Below, piece by piece: positions 15,483 through 25,763 of a DNA stretch of 64,000 nt. The notes beneath the pieces were generated by a model. It was not told the origin of the DNA. It worked only from the letters and a program-made list of their open reading frames with translations, and did no database searches. The translations under genes were made by a program, and so were the position numbers. Within the stretch, counting starts at the first letter, position 1, and the number at the start of each line of letters is the position of its first letter. Source of the DNA: Comamonas aquatica NBRC 14918 (GTDB taxonomy: Bacteria > Pseudomonadota > Gammaproteobacteria > Burkholderiales > Burkholderiaceae_C); NCBI RefSeq assembly GCF_000739875.1, contig NZ_BBJR01000040.1, positions 1 through 64,000 on the forward strand, read 5' to 3'.

Positions 15483-18400
15483 GGCAGCCCCACATCCGTC
15501 GCCTGCTGCTGCGCCACCGCGCGCGCCAGGCCGTCCATGTCGAACTGCTGCACCAGGCCGCGCCACTGCGTCCACAGCACCGCCTGCGCGGGGTGTGCCT
15601 GCTCCAGCTGCGCCAGGGCCTGGCGCACGCCGCGCACATAGCCCAGCTGCAGCGCCTGGCACAGCGGCGCCAGGTCCTCGGCCGGGACCGCGGCGACGGG
15701 CGGGCCATCAGCCCCAGGTTCTTTGCTATTGAATTGCATAGCATCCTGCACCCACTGTACGGGCGTTGCGGTGGTTTTTGCTTCTAGCGCGTAGTGCCAC
15801 ACCAGGTCCAGACGTTGGGCCAGCCAGTGCAGCAGCTCGCTGTGGCGCACGGGCTTGACGAGGAAGTCCTGCGGCGCAATCCCCACGTCGTTGGGCAGCT
15901 CGCGGTCAAAGGCATTGGCCGAGACCACGGCGCAGGCGATGTCACCGGCCTGCAGCGCCCGCAGGCGGCGCAGCGTTTCCCAGCCGTCGATGCCGGGCAT
16001 GGCCAGGTCCATGAAGACGGCATCGGGCACCCAACCGCCCGCCACCCAGGCCAGGGCCGCATGGCCGCTGTCGGCCTGCTGCACCTCGAAGCCCAGCGGT
16101 GCCAGCAGCTGCCGCAGCACGCCGCGGTCGGCCTCCTCGTTGTCCACCACCAACACCCGGCGGCGCGGCCCAGCATAGCCCACGGGCATGCGCTGCAGCG
16201 GCGCGACGGCGGGCGCCACGCCCTCGACCGAGGGCAGGAACAGCCGCACCTCGAACACCGCGCCCTGGCCCGGTGCGCTGTGCAGGGTCAGCACGCCGCC
16301 CATCAGTTCGGTCAGCATCTTGGCCATGGTCAGGCCCAGGCCGGCACCGCCCGCCGCCGTGGCGGCCTGGCCGCGCTCGAAGGGCTCGAAGATGCGCGCC
16401 TGCTCCTCGGGCCCCAGGCCCGGGCCGGTGTCGATCACGCGCACGATGGCCATCTGCCGCGCATGCTGCACCTGCAGGGTGACGTGGCCCTGCTGCGTGA
16501 ACTTCAGCGCATTGCCCAACAGGTTGATGACGATCTGGCGCAGCCGCTTTTCGTCGGCCCGCACCACGGCGGGCAGCCGCCCCTGCACCTCGTAGTGGAA
16601 GGCCAGGCCCTTGGCCTGGGCCTGCAGGGCGAACAGATCGGCCAGGGCCTGCATGCCTTCGGCAAAGTGCATGGGCGCCACCTGCAGGGCCAGCTTGCCC
16701 GATTCGATGCGCGCCACGTCCAGCGTGCCCTCGATCAGCGACAGCAGGTGCTCGCCGCCACGCCGGATCACCTGCACCGCGTGCTGGCGGTGCGGGGGCA
16801 CGCTGTCATCGGCCCCCATGAGCTGGGCGTAGCCCAGGATGCTGTTGAGCGGCGTGCGCAGCTCGTGGCTGATGGCGCTGAGGTAGCGGCTCTTGGCCTG
16901 GTTGGCGTGGTCGGCGGTTTCGCGTGCCGCCTCGGCCACGGCACGCGCCTCTTCGGCGGCTTTGCGGGCGCTTTGCAGCGCGGCATCGGTCTGCTGGTGC
17001 AGGGCGATTTCGCGCACCAGCAGGCCGGTCTGGCGGTTGGACTCTTCCTGCGCCACGCGGCGGCTCTGGTGCGCCAGCACCAGCCACCAGGCGACGATGC
17101 CGGCAATCAGCAGCAGGCCCAGGTAGGCCTTAAGCATGGCCGAACCCAGCGCCGCCTGTGCGGCCTGCAGCGCGGCCGGCGTCATGGCGGTGCGCTGCAG
17201 GGTCTGCAGCTCCTGGTGGTAGAGCAGACCCAGCACCGCGGCCAGCAGCGGGGCAATCACCAGCATCAGCAGCAGAAAGTGCCCCAGGCCCTTGTCGAAC
17301 AGCCGCCACAGCTGCTCCGGCAGCAGCCAGCGCAGCGCGGCGCGCCACTGCACGCCCCAGTGCGCCTGGGGCTTGCACAGGTCGCCGCAGCGCGCATCCA
17401 GGGTGCAGCACAGCGAACAGATGTGACCGCCATAGGCCGGACAGTGGGCCATGTCCGGCACTTCGTAGTCGCGCTCGCACACGGTGCAGCGCAGGGTGTG
17501 CACGGCCTGGGCCTGGGGGACCGCGCGGCAGCCCGTGCACCCGGCGCAGGCCTGTGCCGGCAGCGTGGCCGTGCGCGCCAGGTAGTAGCGCCCGCGCGTG
17601 GCCCAGGCAATCAGCGGCGCGGCGACCAGGGCCACCACCATGGCGATCAGGGCCGAGAAGGCCTGGGCCAGCGGCCCGAACACGCCCAAGTGGGCCGCGA
17701 TCGACAGCCCCGAGGCCAGGCCCATGGCCCCCACGCCCACGGGGTTGATGTCGTACAGGTGGGCACGCTTGAATTCGATGCCCCGCGGCGACCAGCCCAG
17801 CGGCTTGTTGATGACCAGGTCGGCCACCACGGCCATGATCCATGCGATGGCGATGTTGGAGTACAGGCCCAGCACCTCACCCAGGGCGCGGAACACATTC
17901 ATCTCCATCAGCATGAAGGCGATCAGCGTGTTGAACACCACCCACACCACGCGCCCGGGGTGGCTGTGCGTGAGGCGCGAGAAGAAGTTGGACCAGGCCA
18001 GCGAGCCCGCATAGGCATTGGTCACATTGATCTTGAGCTGCGAGATCACCACGAACAGCGCCGTGGCCGCCACCGCCCAGCCGTAGTGCGGGAAGACGTA
18101 CTCATACGCCGCCAGGTACATCTGGTTGGGATCGACCGCATGGCTGGCCGGCACGGAGTGCGAGATCGCCAGGTAGGCCAGCAGCGCACCGCCCAGCATC
18201 TTGGCCACACCCAGCACCACCCAGCCCGGACCGCCCAGCAGCACGCCGGACCACCAGCGCAGCCGCGTGGTCTGCGCGCGCGCCGGCATGAAGCGCAGGT
18301 AGTCGGCCTGCTCCCCCATCTGGGTGATCAGCGCGATGCCCACGGTCAGCGCCGCACCAAAAAGAGGCAGTGAAAAGTGCGCACCCGCGCCCGACTCCCC

Positions 18401-19075
18401 ACCGTAGTGCACCACCTGCGCAAACGCACCGGGATTGCGCAGCAGCACGTAGACAAAGGGCACGACCAGCATCAGCAGCCACAGCGGCTGGGTCCACATC
18501 TGCAGCCGGCTGATCATGGACACCCCGTGCGTGACCAGCGGAATCACCACCAGGGCGCAGATCAGGTAGCCCCAGGCCGGCGGGATGTCCAGCGCCAACT
18601 CCAGCGCATAGGCCATCACGGCCGCCTCCAGCGCGAAGAAGATGAAGGTGAAGGTGGCGTAGATCAGCGAGGTGATGGTCGAGCCGATGTAGCCAAAGCC
18701 TGCGCCGCGCGTCAGCAGGTCCATGTCCACCCCGTAGCGCGCCGCGTAGACGCTGATGGGCAGGCCCGCCGCAAAGATGATCAGGCCGGTGGCCACGATG
18801 GCCCAGAAGGCATTCGCCCAGCCGTACTGCACCAGCAGCGTGGCGCCCACGGCCTCCAGGATCAGGAACGAGGCCGCGCCGAACGCGGTGTTCGCCACCC
18901 GCCACGCAGACCAGCGCCGAAAGCGCTGCGGCGTGTAGCGCAGGGCGTAGTCCTCCAGGGTTTCCGTCGCCACCCAGCCGTTGTAGTCGCGGCGCACCTT
19001 GACCACCTGCTGCGGCACGCAGGGGTCGGTCGAGGCAGGCGTCACAGGCGCGGCAGCGGCAGGGGGCTGGGTCAT
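15479..19075 (-). CDS. NCS1-type transporter fused to hybrid sensor histidine kinase
   Basis: 1198-residue membrane sensor. Residues about 60-500 form a complete NCS1 (cytosine/purine/hydantoin permease) domain with some 12 hydrophobic segments, for example [20 protein letters not shown] and [17 protein letters not shown]. Residues 510-567 hold eleven cysteines in CxxC-like pairs, a likely metal site. Two further membrane helices (about 598-618 and 648-668) and a coiled coil (680-730) lead to HisKA with His737 ([13 protein letters not shown]), an ATPase with N, G1 and G2 boxes (851-920), and a receiver with Asp1023. A 110-residue tail follows. The transporter part presumably senses a nitrogenous solute. 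The first ATG giving a normal N-terminus is used. It is co-transcribed with its regulator and urtABCDE. Confidence 0.9.
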   Translation of the reverse strand: MTQPPAAAAPVTPASTDPCVPQQVVKVRRDYNGWVATETLEDYALRYTPQRFRRWSAWRVANTAFGAASFLILEAVGATLLVQYGWANAFWAIVATGLIIFAAGLPISVYAARYGVDMDLLTRGAGFGYIGSTITSLIYATFTFIFFALEAAVMAYALELALDIPPAWGYLICALVVIPLVTHGVSMISRLQMWTQPLWLLMLVVPFVYVLLRNPGAFAQVVHYGGESGAGAHFSLPLFGAALTVGIALITQMGEQADYLRFMPARAQTTRLRWWSGVLLGGPGWVVLGVAKMLGGALLAYLAISHSVPASHAVDPNQMYLAAYEYVFPHYGWAVAATALFVVISQLKINVTNAYAGSLAWSNFFSRLTHSHPGRVVWVVFNTLIAFMLMEMNVFRALGEVLGLYSNIAIAWIMAVVADLVINKPLGWSPRGIEFKRAHLYDINPVGVGAMGLASGLSIAAHLGVFGPLAQAFSALIAMVVALVAAPLIAWATRGRYYLARTATLPAQACAGCTGCRAVPQAQAVHTLRCTVCERDYEVPDMAHCPAYGGHICSLCCTLDARCGDLCKPQAHWGVQWRAALRWLLPEQLWRLFDKGLGHFLLLMLVIAPLLAAVLGLLYHQELQTLQRTAMTPAALQAAQAALGSAMLKAYLGLLLIAGIVAWWLVLAHQSRRVAQEESNRQTGLLVREIALHQQTDAALQSARKAAEEARAVAEAARETADHANQAKSRYLSAISHELRTPLNSILGYAQLMGADDSVPPHRQHAVQVIRRGGEHLLSLIEGTLDVARIESGKLALQVAPMHFAEGMQALADLFALQAQAKGLAFHYEVQGRLPAVVRADEKRLRQIVINLLGNALKFTQQGHVTLQVQHARQMAIVRVIDTGPGLGPEEQARIFEPFERGQAATAAGGAGLGLTMAKMLTELMGGVLTLHSAPGQGAVFEVRLFLPSVEGVAPAVAPLQRMPVGYAGPRRRVLVVDNEEADRGVLRQLLAPLGFEVQQADSGHAALAWVAGGWVPDAVFMDLAMPGIDGWETLRRLRALQAGDIACAVVSANAFDRELPNDVGIAPQDFLVKPVRHSELLHWLAQRLDLVWHYALEAKTTATPVQWVQDAMQFNSKEPGADGPPVAAVPAEDLAPLCQALQLGYVRGVRQALAQLEQAHPAQAVLWTQWRGLVQQFDMDGLARAVAQQQATDVGLP

Positions 19076-19108
19076 GGTGGGTCCAGCGATGCAGCTTCTG
19101 TGCCCGAC

Positions 19109-19124
19109 TGGCACGGTGCTTGCA
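19109..19124 (+). promoter_or_regulatory. Sigma-54 promoter of ureA-hupE-ureB-ureC
   Basis: TGGCACGGTGCTTGCA is a complete match to the RpoN consensus TGGCACRNNNNTTGCW. GG is at 19110-19111 and GC at 19122-19123, with 10 bases between. The predicted start is about 19135, giving a leader of about 137 bases before ureA. It lies in the 196-base divergent spacer between the sensor-kinase gene and ureA. Confidence 0.8.
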
Positions 19125-19136
19125 CTGCAGGTGCCA
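19121..19136 (-). promoter_or_regulatory. Opposed sigma-54-like promoter of the sensor-kinase/urt operon
   Basis: On the minus strand the sequence reads TGGCACCTGCAGTGCA. It keeps TGGCAC, the 10-base spacing and TGC, and deviates from the RpoN consensus at two positions. Its -12 GC falls on exactly the same base pairs (19122-19123) as that of the rightward promoter, because TGCA is palindromic. The predicted start is about 19110, 35 bases before the kinase start codon. The two promoters face each other and cannot be occupied together. Confidence 0.6.
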
Positions 19137-19271
19137 TGCCCTGGTGACCGCCCGGGCGCCGCACGGCCCGCCGTGTGTGCGCGCGCCGGGCGGCATGCAG
19201 GCCGCGACATGGCATGGCCGCCCCGCCCCCGTCCACGGGGCCGGCGCTGCGGACCGATGGAGGGAATCGAC

Positions 19272-19574
19272 ATGGAATTAACGCCGCGAGAAAAAGACAA
19301 GCTGCTCATCTTCACCGCCGCGCTGCTGGCCGAGCGCCGCCAGGCCCGTGGCCTGAAGCTGAACTACCCGGAATCCGTGGCCCTGATCAGCGCCTTCGTC
19401 ATGGAAGGCGCCCGTGACGGCAAGACCGTGGCCCAGCTGATGAGCGCGGGCCGCACCGTGCTGACGCGCGCCGACGTGATGGACGGCGTGGCCGAGATGA
19501 TTCCCGACATCCAGATCGAGGCCACTTTCCCCGATGGCACCAAGCTGGTCACGGTGCACGAACCTATCGTCTGA
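19272..19574 (+). CDS. ureA: Urease gamma subunit UreA
   Basis: 100-residue smallest structural subunit of urease, which hydrolyses urea to ammonia and carbamate. [37 protein letters not shown] and [15 protein letters not shown] are diagnostic, as is [20 protein letters not shown] at the end. A strong ribosome site GGAGGGA lies at 19259. The length is normal. It is the first gene after the sigma-54 promoter and is followed by a 63-base spacer containing a dispersed repeat, then hupE, so hupE is inserted between ureA and ureB. Confidence 0.98.
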   Translation: MELTPREKDKLLIFTAALLAERRQARGLKLNYPESVALISAFVMEGARDGKTVAQLMSAGRTVLTRADVMDGVAEMIPDIQIEATFPDGTKLVTVHEPIV

Positions 19575-19596
19575 GCGACCGTCCAGAACTTGCAGC

Positions 19597-19645
19597 CTTT
19601 TAGGCCTCTAGCCCTTATTCCACCAGCGCAGACAGCTATGAAAAC
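19597..19645. repeat. Dispersed CAGCTAT repeat copy that supplies the hupE start codon
   Basis: The segment contains GGCCTCTAGCCCTTATTCCA followed by CCAGCGCAGACAGCTATGAAAA. This matches the copies near 9041 (inverse) and 31974. The ATG of hupE (19638-19640) is part of the conserved AGCTATGAAAA, so the repeat provides the start codon and first residues (MKTK). Confidence 0.75.
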
Positions 19646-20255
19646 CAAGAACCTGATCACCACCCTCCTCGCCACCGCGTCGGCCCTGCCGCTGAGCGCC
19701 CTGGCCCACGTGGGCGCGGACGGCGGTGGCCACCACAATTTCCTCGACAGCCTGGGCCACGCTTTCGCCCACCCCTTTGGCGGCGCCGACCACCTGGCGG
19801 CCATGCTGGCCGTGGGCGCCTGGAGCGCCCTGGCCTTTCCCCACCACGGCACGGTCTGGCGCGCCCCGGCGGCCTTTGTGGCCCTGCTGGTGGCCGGCTG
19901 CCTGGCCGGCTTTGCGGGCCTGCACGTGCCGGCCGTCGAGCCCATGATCGCCGCCTCGGTGCTGGTGCTGGGCCTGCTGGTGATGGTGCGGCAGAAGATG
20001 GCCTGGGGTGCCGCCGCCGCCCTGGTCGGGGTGTTTGCCTTCTTCCACGGCGCGGCCCACGGCTATGAGCTGTTCGAGGACAGCGCCGCCGCCGCGGCCG
20101 GCGCCGTGCTGGGCATGGCAGCCGGATCGGCCCTGCTGCACCTGGGCGGCATGGCCTTGGGCCACCGCGTGATGCAGCGCCACCAGTTGCTGGCCAGGCT
20201 GGCAGGCGCCGCGACCGCCGTCCTGGGCGTGGCCCTGCTGACGCGTCTGGCCTGA
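19638..20255 (+). CDS. hupE: HupE/UreJ-family nickel permease
   Basis: 205-residue inner-membrane protein that brings Ni(II) (possibly Co) into the cell for urease. The signal-like N-terminus ends at LSALAHVG. The signature [18 protein letters not shown] is complete, and a second histidine-rich segment, [14 protein letters not shown], follows. About six hydrophobic helices are visible. The position between ureA and ureB, in the same direction, supports nickel supply to urease. The symbol ureJ is equally valid. The start lies inside a dispersed repeat and has no strong ribosome site, so translation might be weak or coupled. Confidence 0.92.
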   Translation: MKTKNLITTLLATASALPLSALAHVGADGGGHHNFLDSLGHAFAHPFGGADHLAAMLAVGAWSALAFPHHGTVWRAPAAFVALLVAGCLAGFAGLHVPAVEPMIAASVLVLGLLVMVRQKMAWGAAAALVGVFAFFHGAAHGYELFEDSAAAAAGAVLGMAAGSALLHLGGMALGHRVMQRHQLLARLAGAATAVLGVALLTRLA

Positions 20256-20272
20256 TCCCACGGAGGCACCAC

Positions 20273-20578
20273 ATGATTCCTGGTGAACTGCTCCTGGACG
20301 AGGGGGCCCACCCCCTCAACCCCGGCCGGCGCACGGTCACGCTGCTGGTCAAGAACGCCAGCGACCGCCCCATCCAGGTCGGCTCGCACTACCACTTTGC
20401 CGAAACCAACGCGGGCCTGGACTTCGACCGCGCCAGCGCCCACGGCATGCGCCTGAACATCGCCAGTGGCATGGCCGTGCGCTTCGAGCCCGGCCAGCAA
20501 CGCACGGTGGAGCTGGTCGACATCGGCGGCGACCGCCAGATCTACGGCTTTCGCGGCCTGATTCAAGGAGCACTTTGA
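20273..20578 (+). CDS. ureB: Urease beta subunit UreB
   Basis: 101-residue structural subunit. [39 protein letters not shown] and [20 protein letters not shown] are diagnostic. The C-terminal [10 protein letters not shown] is typical. A ribosome site GGAGG (20262-20266) precedes the ATG. The gene lies 17 bases after hupE, and its stop is one base from the ureC start. UreA, UreB and UreC are separate polypeptides, as in most bacteria other than Helicobacter. Confidence 0.98.
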   Translation: MIPGELLLDEGAHPLNPGRRTVTLLVKNASDRPIQVGSHYHFAETNAGLDFDRASAHGMRLNIASGMAVRFEPGQQRTVELVDIGGDRQIYGFRGLIQGAL

Positions 20579-20579
20579 T

Positions 20580-22298
<1,719 letters not shown>

Positions 22299-22302
22299 GC
22301 GC

Positions 22303-22785
22303 TCACGCGCCGGGAGCTGTCTTATGGGCCTTGAACCACGCCAGCCAGTCGCCGCTGTCAATCACCGGCGCGGACTGCACGGTCGCTGGCAAGGCCTCGT
22401 AGACCAGCACCGCCAGCATCTGCGTGCCGCCACCGGTCAGGGCCACCGGCACGGTGAGGGTGCGCTTGGTGTATTCGCCCGTGTCCTGGGGCCAGATGCC
22501 TTCGTAGCCGTCCAGCACCTGCTCCAAGGCCGCGTCCAGCGGATAGACCTCGGCCAGCACCTGCTGCGAGCCCTGCAGCACCAGGCCGGGGTACCAGCCC
22601 AGGTCGTGCAGCGTGCCCGTCAGCGTGGTGCGGCCGGTGATCACCATGCCGCCGCGCAGCCGCGCAATGTCATTCACTGCGCCGGCGCGCAGCGTGCCGT
22701 AGACGGCCACATGGCCCACACCGCAGGGCTGCCAGCCGGACTTATCAGACCGAGAGAGTTCAGAGGGGGTTGACATGTTTGTCAT
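22303..22785 (-). CDS. Gamma-glutamylcyclotransferase-like (AIG2/GGCT) protein
   Basis: 160-residue protein of the GGCT-like fold. HVAVYGTLRAGAVNDIAR is the family's Y-G-S-L-R-x-G substrate loop, and the later QVLAEVYPLDAALEQVLDGYEG supplies the conserved region with the catalytic Glu (DGYEG). Members cyclise gamma-glutamyl peptides or amines, but many have unknown substrates. The start is either at 22785 or at 22776 (MSTPSEL); no good ribosome site decides. The gene runs antisense between ureC and ureE and splits the urease genes into two transcription units. Its stop is five bases from the ureC stop. Confidence 0.8.
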   Translation of the reverse strand: MTNMSTPSELSRSDKSGWQPCGVGHVAVYGTLRAGAVNDIARLRGGMVITGRTTLTGTLHDLGWYPGLVLQGSQQVLAEVYPLDAALEQVLDGYEGIWPQDTGEYTKRTLTVPVALTGGGTQMLAVLVYEALPATVQSAPVIDSGDWLAWFKAHKTAPGA

Positions 22786-22857
22786 GCTATTGGATAGGAA
22801 AGCGCTTGGGAATGCACAAAGCGAGCCAGTCTGTAGCTCTCCTTTTGAAAGTAACCT

Positions 22858-23547
22858 ATGTTGACCATCCACAAACTCCTGCCCCAGGGCCAAGGCCTGG
22901 CCAAAGTGCTGCTGCAGCGCGCCGCCACCGTCGAGCTGGACTGGGACGTGCGCCAAAAGTCGCGCTTTGCCGCTACCGACAGCCAGGGCCGCGAACTGGC
23001 CATCTTCCTGCCGCGCGGCCAGGCCGTGCGCGGCGGCGACGTGCTGGTGGCCGAAGACGGATCGCTGATCCGTGCGATTGCCGCACCCCAGCGCGTGCTG
23101 AAGATCACCGCCTGCGCCACACACGGCACAGCCTTTGACCTGGTGCGCGCCGCCTACCACCTGGGCAACCGCCATGTACCCATCGAGTTGCAGCCCGACC
23201 ACCTGAAGATCGAACCCGACCATGTGCTGGCCGACATGCTGCGCAGCCTGCACATGACCGTGGTGGCGGCCGATCTGCCGTTCGAGCCCGAAGGCGGCGC
23301 CTATGGCGGCCATGTGACCAACGACGGACACAGCCACCACCACCACAGCCACGGGGCAGAACATGCCCATGGGCACGGGCATGCACACAGCCACAGCCAC
23401 AGCCACAGCCATGCCCACGCCCCGGCACAGCCTGCCGGCGGCTGCGGGCATGCGCAGCCCAAGGCCCAGGGCGCCTCCGGGGCGGGCTGCGGTCACTGCG
23501 ATCACCATGACCATGCCCACCACCCCGGCCAGGGCTGTGGCGGATGA
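22858..23547 (+). CDS. ureE: Urease accessory protein UreE, histidine-rich
   Basis: 229-residue nickel metallochaperone. Residues 1-75 form the peptide-binding domain (LDWDVRQKSRFAATDSQGRELAIFLPRG) and residues 76-150 the metal-binding domain (AAYHLGNRHVPIEL, with the nickel His at the dimer interface). The C-terminal 70 residues are extremely His-rich, built on repeats of HS and HAH (DNA repeat CACAGC at about 23387-23408), and also contain several Cys. The tail could store or buffer nickel. It begins the second urease transcription unit. The 72-base spacer shared with the antisense GGCT gene must hold its promoter, which I could not identify. Confidence 0.95.
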   Translation: MLTIHKLLPQGQGLAKVLLQRAATVELDWDVRQKSRFAATDSQGRELAIFLPRGQAVRGGDVLVAEDGSLIRAIAAPQRVLKITACATHGTAFDLVRAAYHLGNRHVPIELQPDHLKIEPDHVLADMLRSLHMTVVAADLPFEPEGGAYGGHVTNDGHSHHHHSHGAEHAHGHGHAHSHSHSHSHAHAPAQPAGGCGHAQPKAQGASGAGCGHCDHHDHAHHPGQGCGG

Positions 23548-23879
23548 GCTGGCTCTACCTGATCACGGCCAGCCTGTGCGAGATCGTCTACGCCGCCGCC
23601 ATGCCGCGCACCGCAGGGTTCACGCGGCTGGGGCCCAGCCTGTTCTGCCTCGGCTTCATCGCCGCCAGCATGTACCTGCTGTCGCTGGCCACGCGCAGCA
23701 TGCCCGTCGGGACCGCGTATGCGGTCTGGGTCGGCATCGGTGCCGTGGGCACGGCCGCCTACGGCATGTTGTGGCTGGGCGAAGACCGCAGCGTGGCGCG
23801 CATGGCCTGCTTCGGCCTGATCCTGATGGGCATCGTGGGCCTGAAGCTGCTCACCCTGCGCAGCGACCCGGGGGCCTGA
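23544..23879 (+). CDS. Small multidrug resistance family transporter, Gdx/SugE-like (guanidinium export)
   Basis: 111-residue protein with four transmembrane helices. Glu13, Ser42, Tyr59 and Trp62 occupy the positions of the proton/guanidinium site of Gdx-type exporters. The loop [13 protein letters not shown] is characteristic of the SugE/Gdx subgroup rather than of EmrE, while the usual Trp16 is Tyr. Such proteins work as dual-topology dimers and exchange guanidinium for protons. Its ATG overlaps the ureE stop by four bases and its own stop is one base from ureF, so it belongs to the urease operon. Substrate specificity is inferred from family and context. Confidence 0.8.
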   Translation: MSWLYLITASLCEIVYAAAMPRTAGFTRLGPSLFCLGFIAASMYLLSLATRSMPVGTAYAVWVGIGAVGTAAYGMLWLGEDRSVARMACFGLILMGIVGLKLLTLRSDPGA

Positions 23880-23880
23880 G

Positions 23881-24579
23881 ATGCTGAGCCATCCCACCGC
23901 CGCCACCTTCCTGCAACTGATGTGGCTGGCCTCACCGGCCTTGCCGATCGGGGGGTTTTCGTACTCCGAGGGGCTGGAGGCCGCCATCGACAGCGGCCGC
24001 GTCACCACGGAGGCCGAGGCCGCCGAGTGGCTGCGCCACCAGCTGCACCTGACGCAGTCGCGCGGCGACATGGCCGCCATCGCCCAGGCCCTGCCGGCGT
24101 GGGCGGCGCAGGACCGAGCCCGCCTCGCCCAACTGAACGACTGGGTGCGCCACACCCGCGAAAGCGCCGAGCTGCGCCTGCAGACCGAGCAGATGGGCCG
24201 CTCGCTGATCGAATGGCTAAAGAACCGCCATGCCGGCGACACCGCCATCCAGGCCCAGGTGCAATGGCTGGCCGCGCAGGACGCCAGCTACCCCCTGGCG
24301 TTTGCGCTGGCCGCGCACCTGACGGGGGCCCAGACCCCCGATGCGCTGCTGGCCTATGCCTTTGGCTGGGCCGAGAACATGGTCCAGGCCGCCATCAAGG
24401 CCGTGCCGCTGGGGCAAAGCGCCGGCCAGCGCATCCTGGCACGCCTGACGCAGGAGATTCCCGCCGCCGTCGAACTGGCCCTGGCACTGCCCGATGCCGA
24501 ACGCCAGGCCTTCTCGCCGATGCTGGCGATCCTGTCGGCGCGGCATGAACACCAGTACTCTCGGCTGTTCCGCAGCTGA
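23881..24579 (+). CDS. ureF: Urease accessory protein UreF
   Basis: 232-residue chaperone that joins UreD and UreG in nickel delivery and gates GTP hydrolysis. [23 protein letters not shown] is the UreF hallmark. [13 protein letters not shown] and [28 protein letters not shown] follow at the expected distances. The length is normal. It starts one base after the SMR transporter gene and ends 11 bases before the small ABM-fold gene. Confidence 0.97.
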   Translation: MLSHPTAATFLQLMWLASPALPIGGFSYSEGLEAAIDSGRVTTEAEAAEWLRHQLHLTQSRGDMAAIAQALPAWAAQDRARLAQLNDWVRHTRESAELRLQTEQMGRSLIEWLKNRHAGDTAIQAQVQWLAAQDASYPLAFALAAHLTGAQTPDALLAYAFGWAENMVQAAIKAVPLGQSAGQRILARLTQEIPAAVELALALPDAERQAFSPMLAILSARHEHQYSRLFRS

Positions 24580-24590
24580 GTCCCACCACC

Positions 24591-24923
24591 ATGTCCCCTG
24601 GTTTCGCCCCCACCCCGCAGCCGCCCTACTACGCGGCCATCTTCACCTCGCAGCGCACCGCCGGCGACCAGGGCTATGGCGCCATGGCCGACCGCATGCT
24701 GGAGCTGGCCTGTCAGCAACCCGGCTACCTGGGCGCGGAAAGCGTCCGCGATGCCCACGGCTTCGGCATCACCGTGTCCTACTGGGCCAGCGAAGCCGCC
24801 ATCCGCGACTGGAAACAGCACGCCGAGCACCAGGTAGCCCAGGCACAGGGCCACGCCCGCTGGTACCAGCACTTTGAACTGCGCATCGCCAAGGTCGAAC
24901 GGGCCTATGGCATGCATCCCTGA
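24591..24923 (+). CDS. Small ABM-fold (antibiotic biosynthesis monooxygenase-like) protein
   Basis: 110-residue protein resembling the dimeric alpha-beta-barrel ABM family: [11 protein letters not shown] strand, [21 protein letters not shown] helix and loop, [24 protein letters not shown] with the usual S-x-W-x-(S/D)-x-E-A-x-x-W segment. [20 protein letters not shown] closes it. Family members act as heme-degrading enzymes or cofactor-free oxygenases, but most operon-embedded ones have no known role. It is tightly packed between ureF and ureG, so it is very probably co-translated with them. A stress or scaffold role in urease maturation is conceivable but not shown. Confidence 0.75.
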   Translation: MSPGFAPTPQPPYYAAIFTSQRTAGDQGYGAMADRMLELACQQPGYLGAESVRDAHGFGITVSYWASEAAIRDWKQHAEHQVAQAQGHARWYQHFELRIAKVERAYGMHP

Positions 24924-24952
24924 GCCCCCTTGTTTTTGAGAAAGCACCGACC

Positions 24953-25615
24953 ATGTCCAGCGCCCTGCACCACATCCCCCACCGCACCAAGAAGCTGCCC
25001 CCGCTGCGCGTGGGCATCGGCGGGCCCGTCGGCTCCGGCAAGACCACCATCCTCGAGATGCTGTGCAAGGCCATGCGCGAGAAATGGGACCTGGTGGCCA
25101 TCACCAACGACATCTACACCAAGGAAGACCAGCGCCTGCTGACCATCAGCGGTGCCCTGCCGCCCGAGCGCATCATGGGCGTGGAGACCGGCGGCTGCCC
25201 GCACACCGCCATCCGCGAGGACGCCTCCATCAACCTGGAAGCCATCGACCGCATGCTGGGCCAGTTCCCGGATGCCGACATCGTCTTCATCGAATCCGGC
25301 GGCGACAATCTGGCCGCCACCTTCAGCCCCGAGCTGTCGGACCTGACGATTTATGTAATTGACGTCGCCGCAGGGGAAAAGATCCCGCGCAAGGGCGGCC
25401 CCGGCATCACCAAGAGCGACCTGTTCGTCATCAACAAGACCGACCTGGCCCCGCACGTGGGCGCCGATCTGGCCATCATGCGCAGCGACACCGTGAAGCA
25501 GCGCACGACGCCCAAGGGCCTCAAGCCCTTTGTGATGACCAACCTCAAGACGCTGGAGGGCCTGGACGAGGTAGTGGCCTTCATCGAGCGCCAGGGGCTG
25601 CTGCACGGCGCCTGA
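24953..25615 (+). CDS. ureG: Urease accessory GTPase UreG
   Basis: 220-residue SIMIBI-class GTPase that provides energy and nickel for urease maturation. The P-loop [12 protein letters not shown] (about 22-33), the metal-binding CPH in [18 protein letters not shown], the G3-like [15 protein letters not shown] and the guanine-specific NKTD are all intact. The length matches the family without the His-rich N-terminus seen in some species; the histidine load sits on UreE instead. It is the last gene of the second urease unit and is followed by a clear terminator. Confidence 0.98.
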   Translation: MSSALHHIPHRTKKLPPLRVGIGGPVGSGKTTILEMLCKAMREKWDLVAITNDIYTKEDQRLLTISGALPPERIMGVETGGCPHTAIREDASINLEAIDRMLGQFPDADIVFIESGGDNLAATFSPELSDLTIYVIDVAAGEKIPRKGGPGITKSDLFVINKTDLAPHVGADLAIMRSDTVKQRTTPKGLKPFVMTNLKTLEGLDEVVAFIERQGLLHGA

Positions 25616-25711
25616 AGGCAGCGCCACGGCAGCAGGGGCGGTAGCCTGCGGCTGCTCGGCGCAGCGAAGGGCCTGCCCGGGCCGCCCAATTCCCCGGCTG
25701 CTGTCACCAGC

Positions 25712-25744
25712 AACGGCATTCAGGCAGACTGGATGCCGTTTTTT
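25712..25744 (+). terminator. Rho-independent terminator of the urease accessory operon
   Basis: AACGGCAT (25712-25719) pairs perfectly with ATGCCGTT (25733-25740), the loop can pair further through CAG and CTG, and T residues follow to 25744. It lies about 100 bases after the ureG stop. Confidence 0.85.
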
Positions 25745-25763
25745 GCTTTGGAGGATGCCGCCC

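Noticed and set aside
15720-15795. Further copy of the dispersed repeat inside the kinase gene
   Set aside because: The stretch is AT-rich and contains GCTATTGAATTGCATAGC, but it lacks the CAAGCGCT core.
22786-22857. Sigma-54 promoter before ureE
   Set aside because: Several GG-N10-GC combinations occur, but none keep the CA or TT positions, so they are no better than chance.
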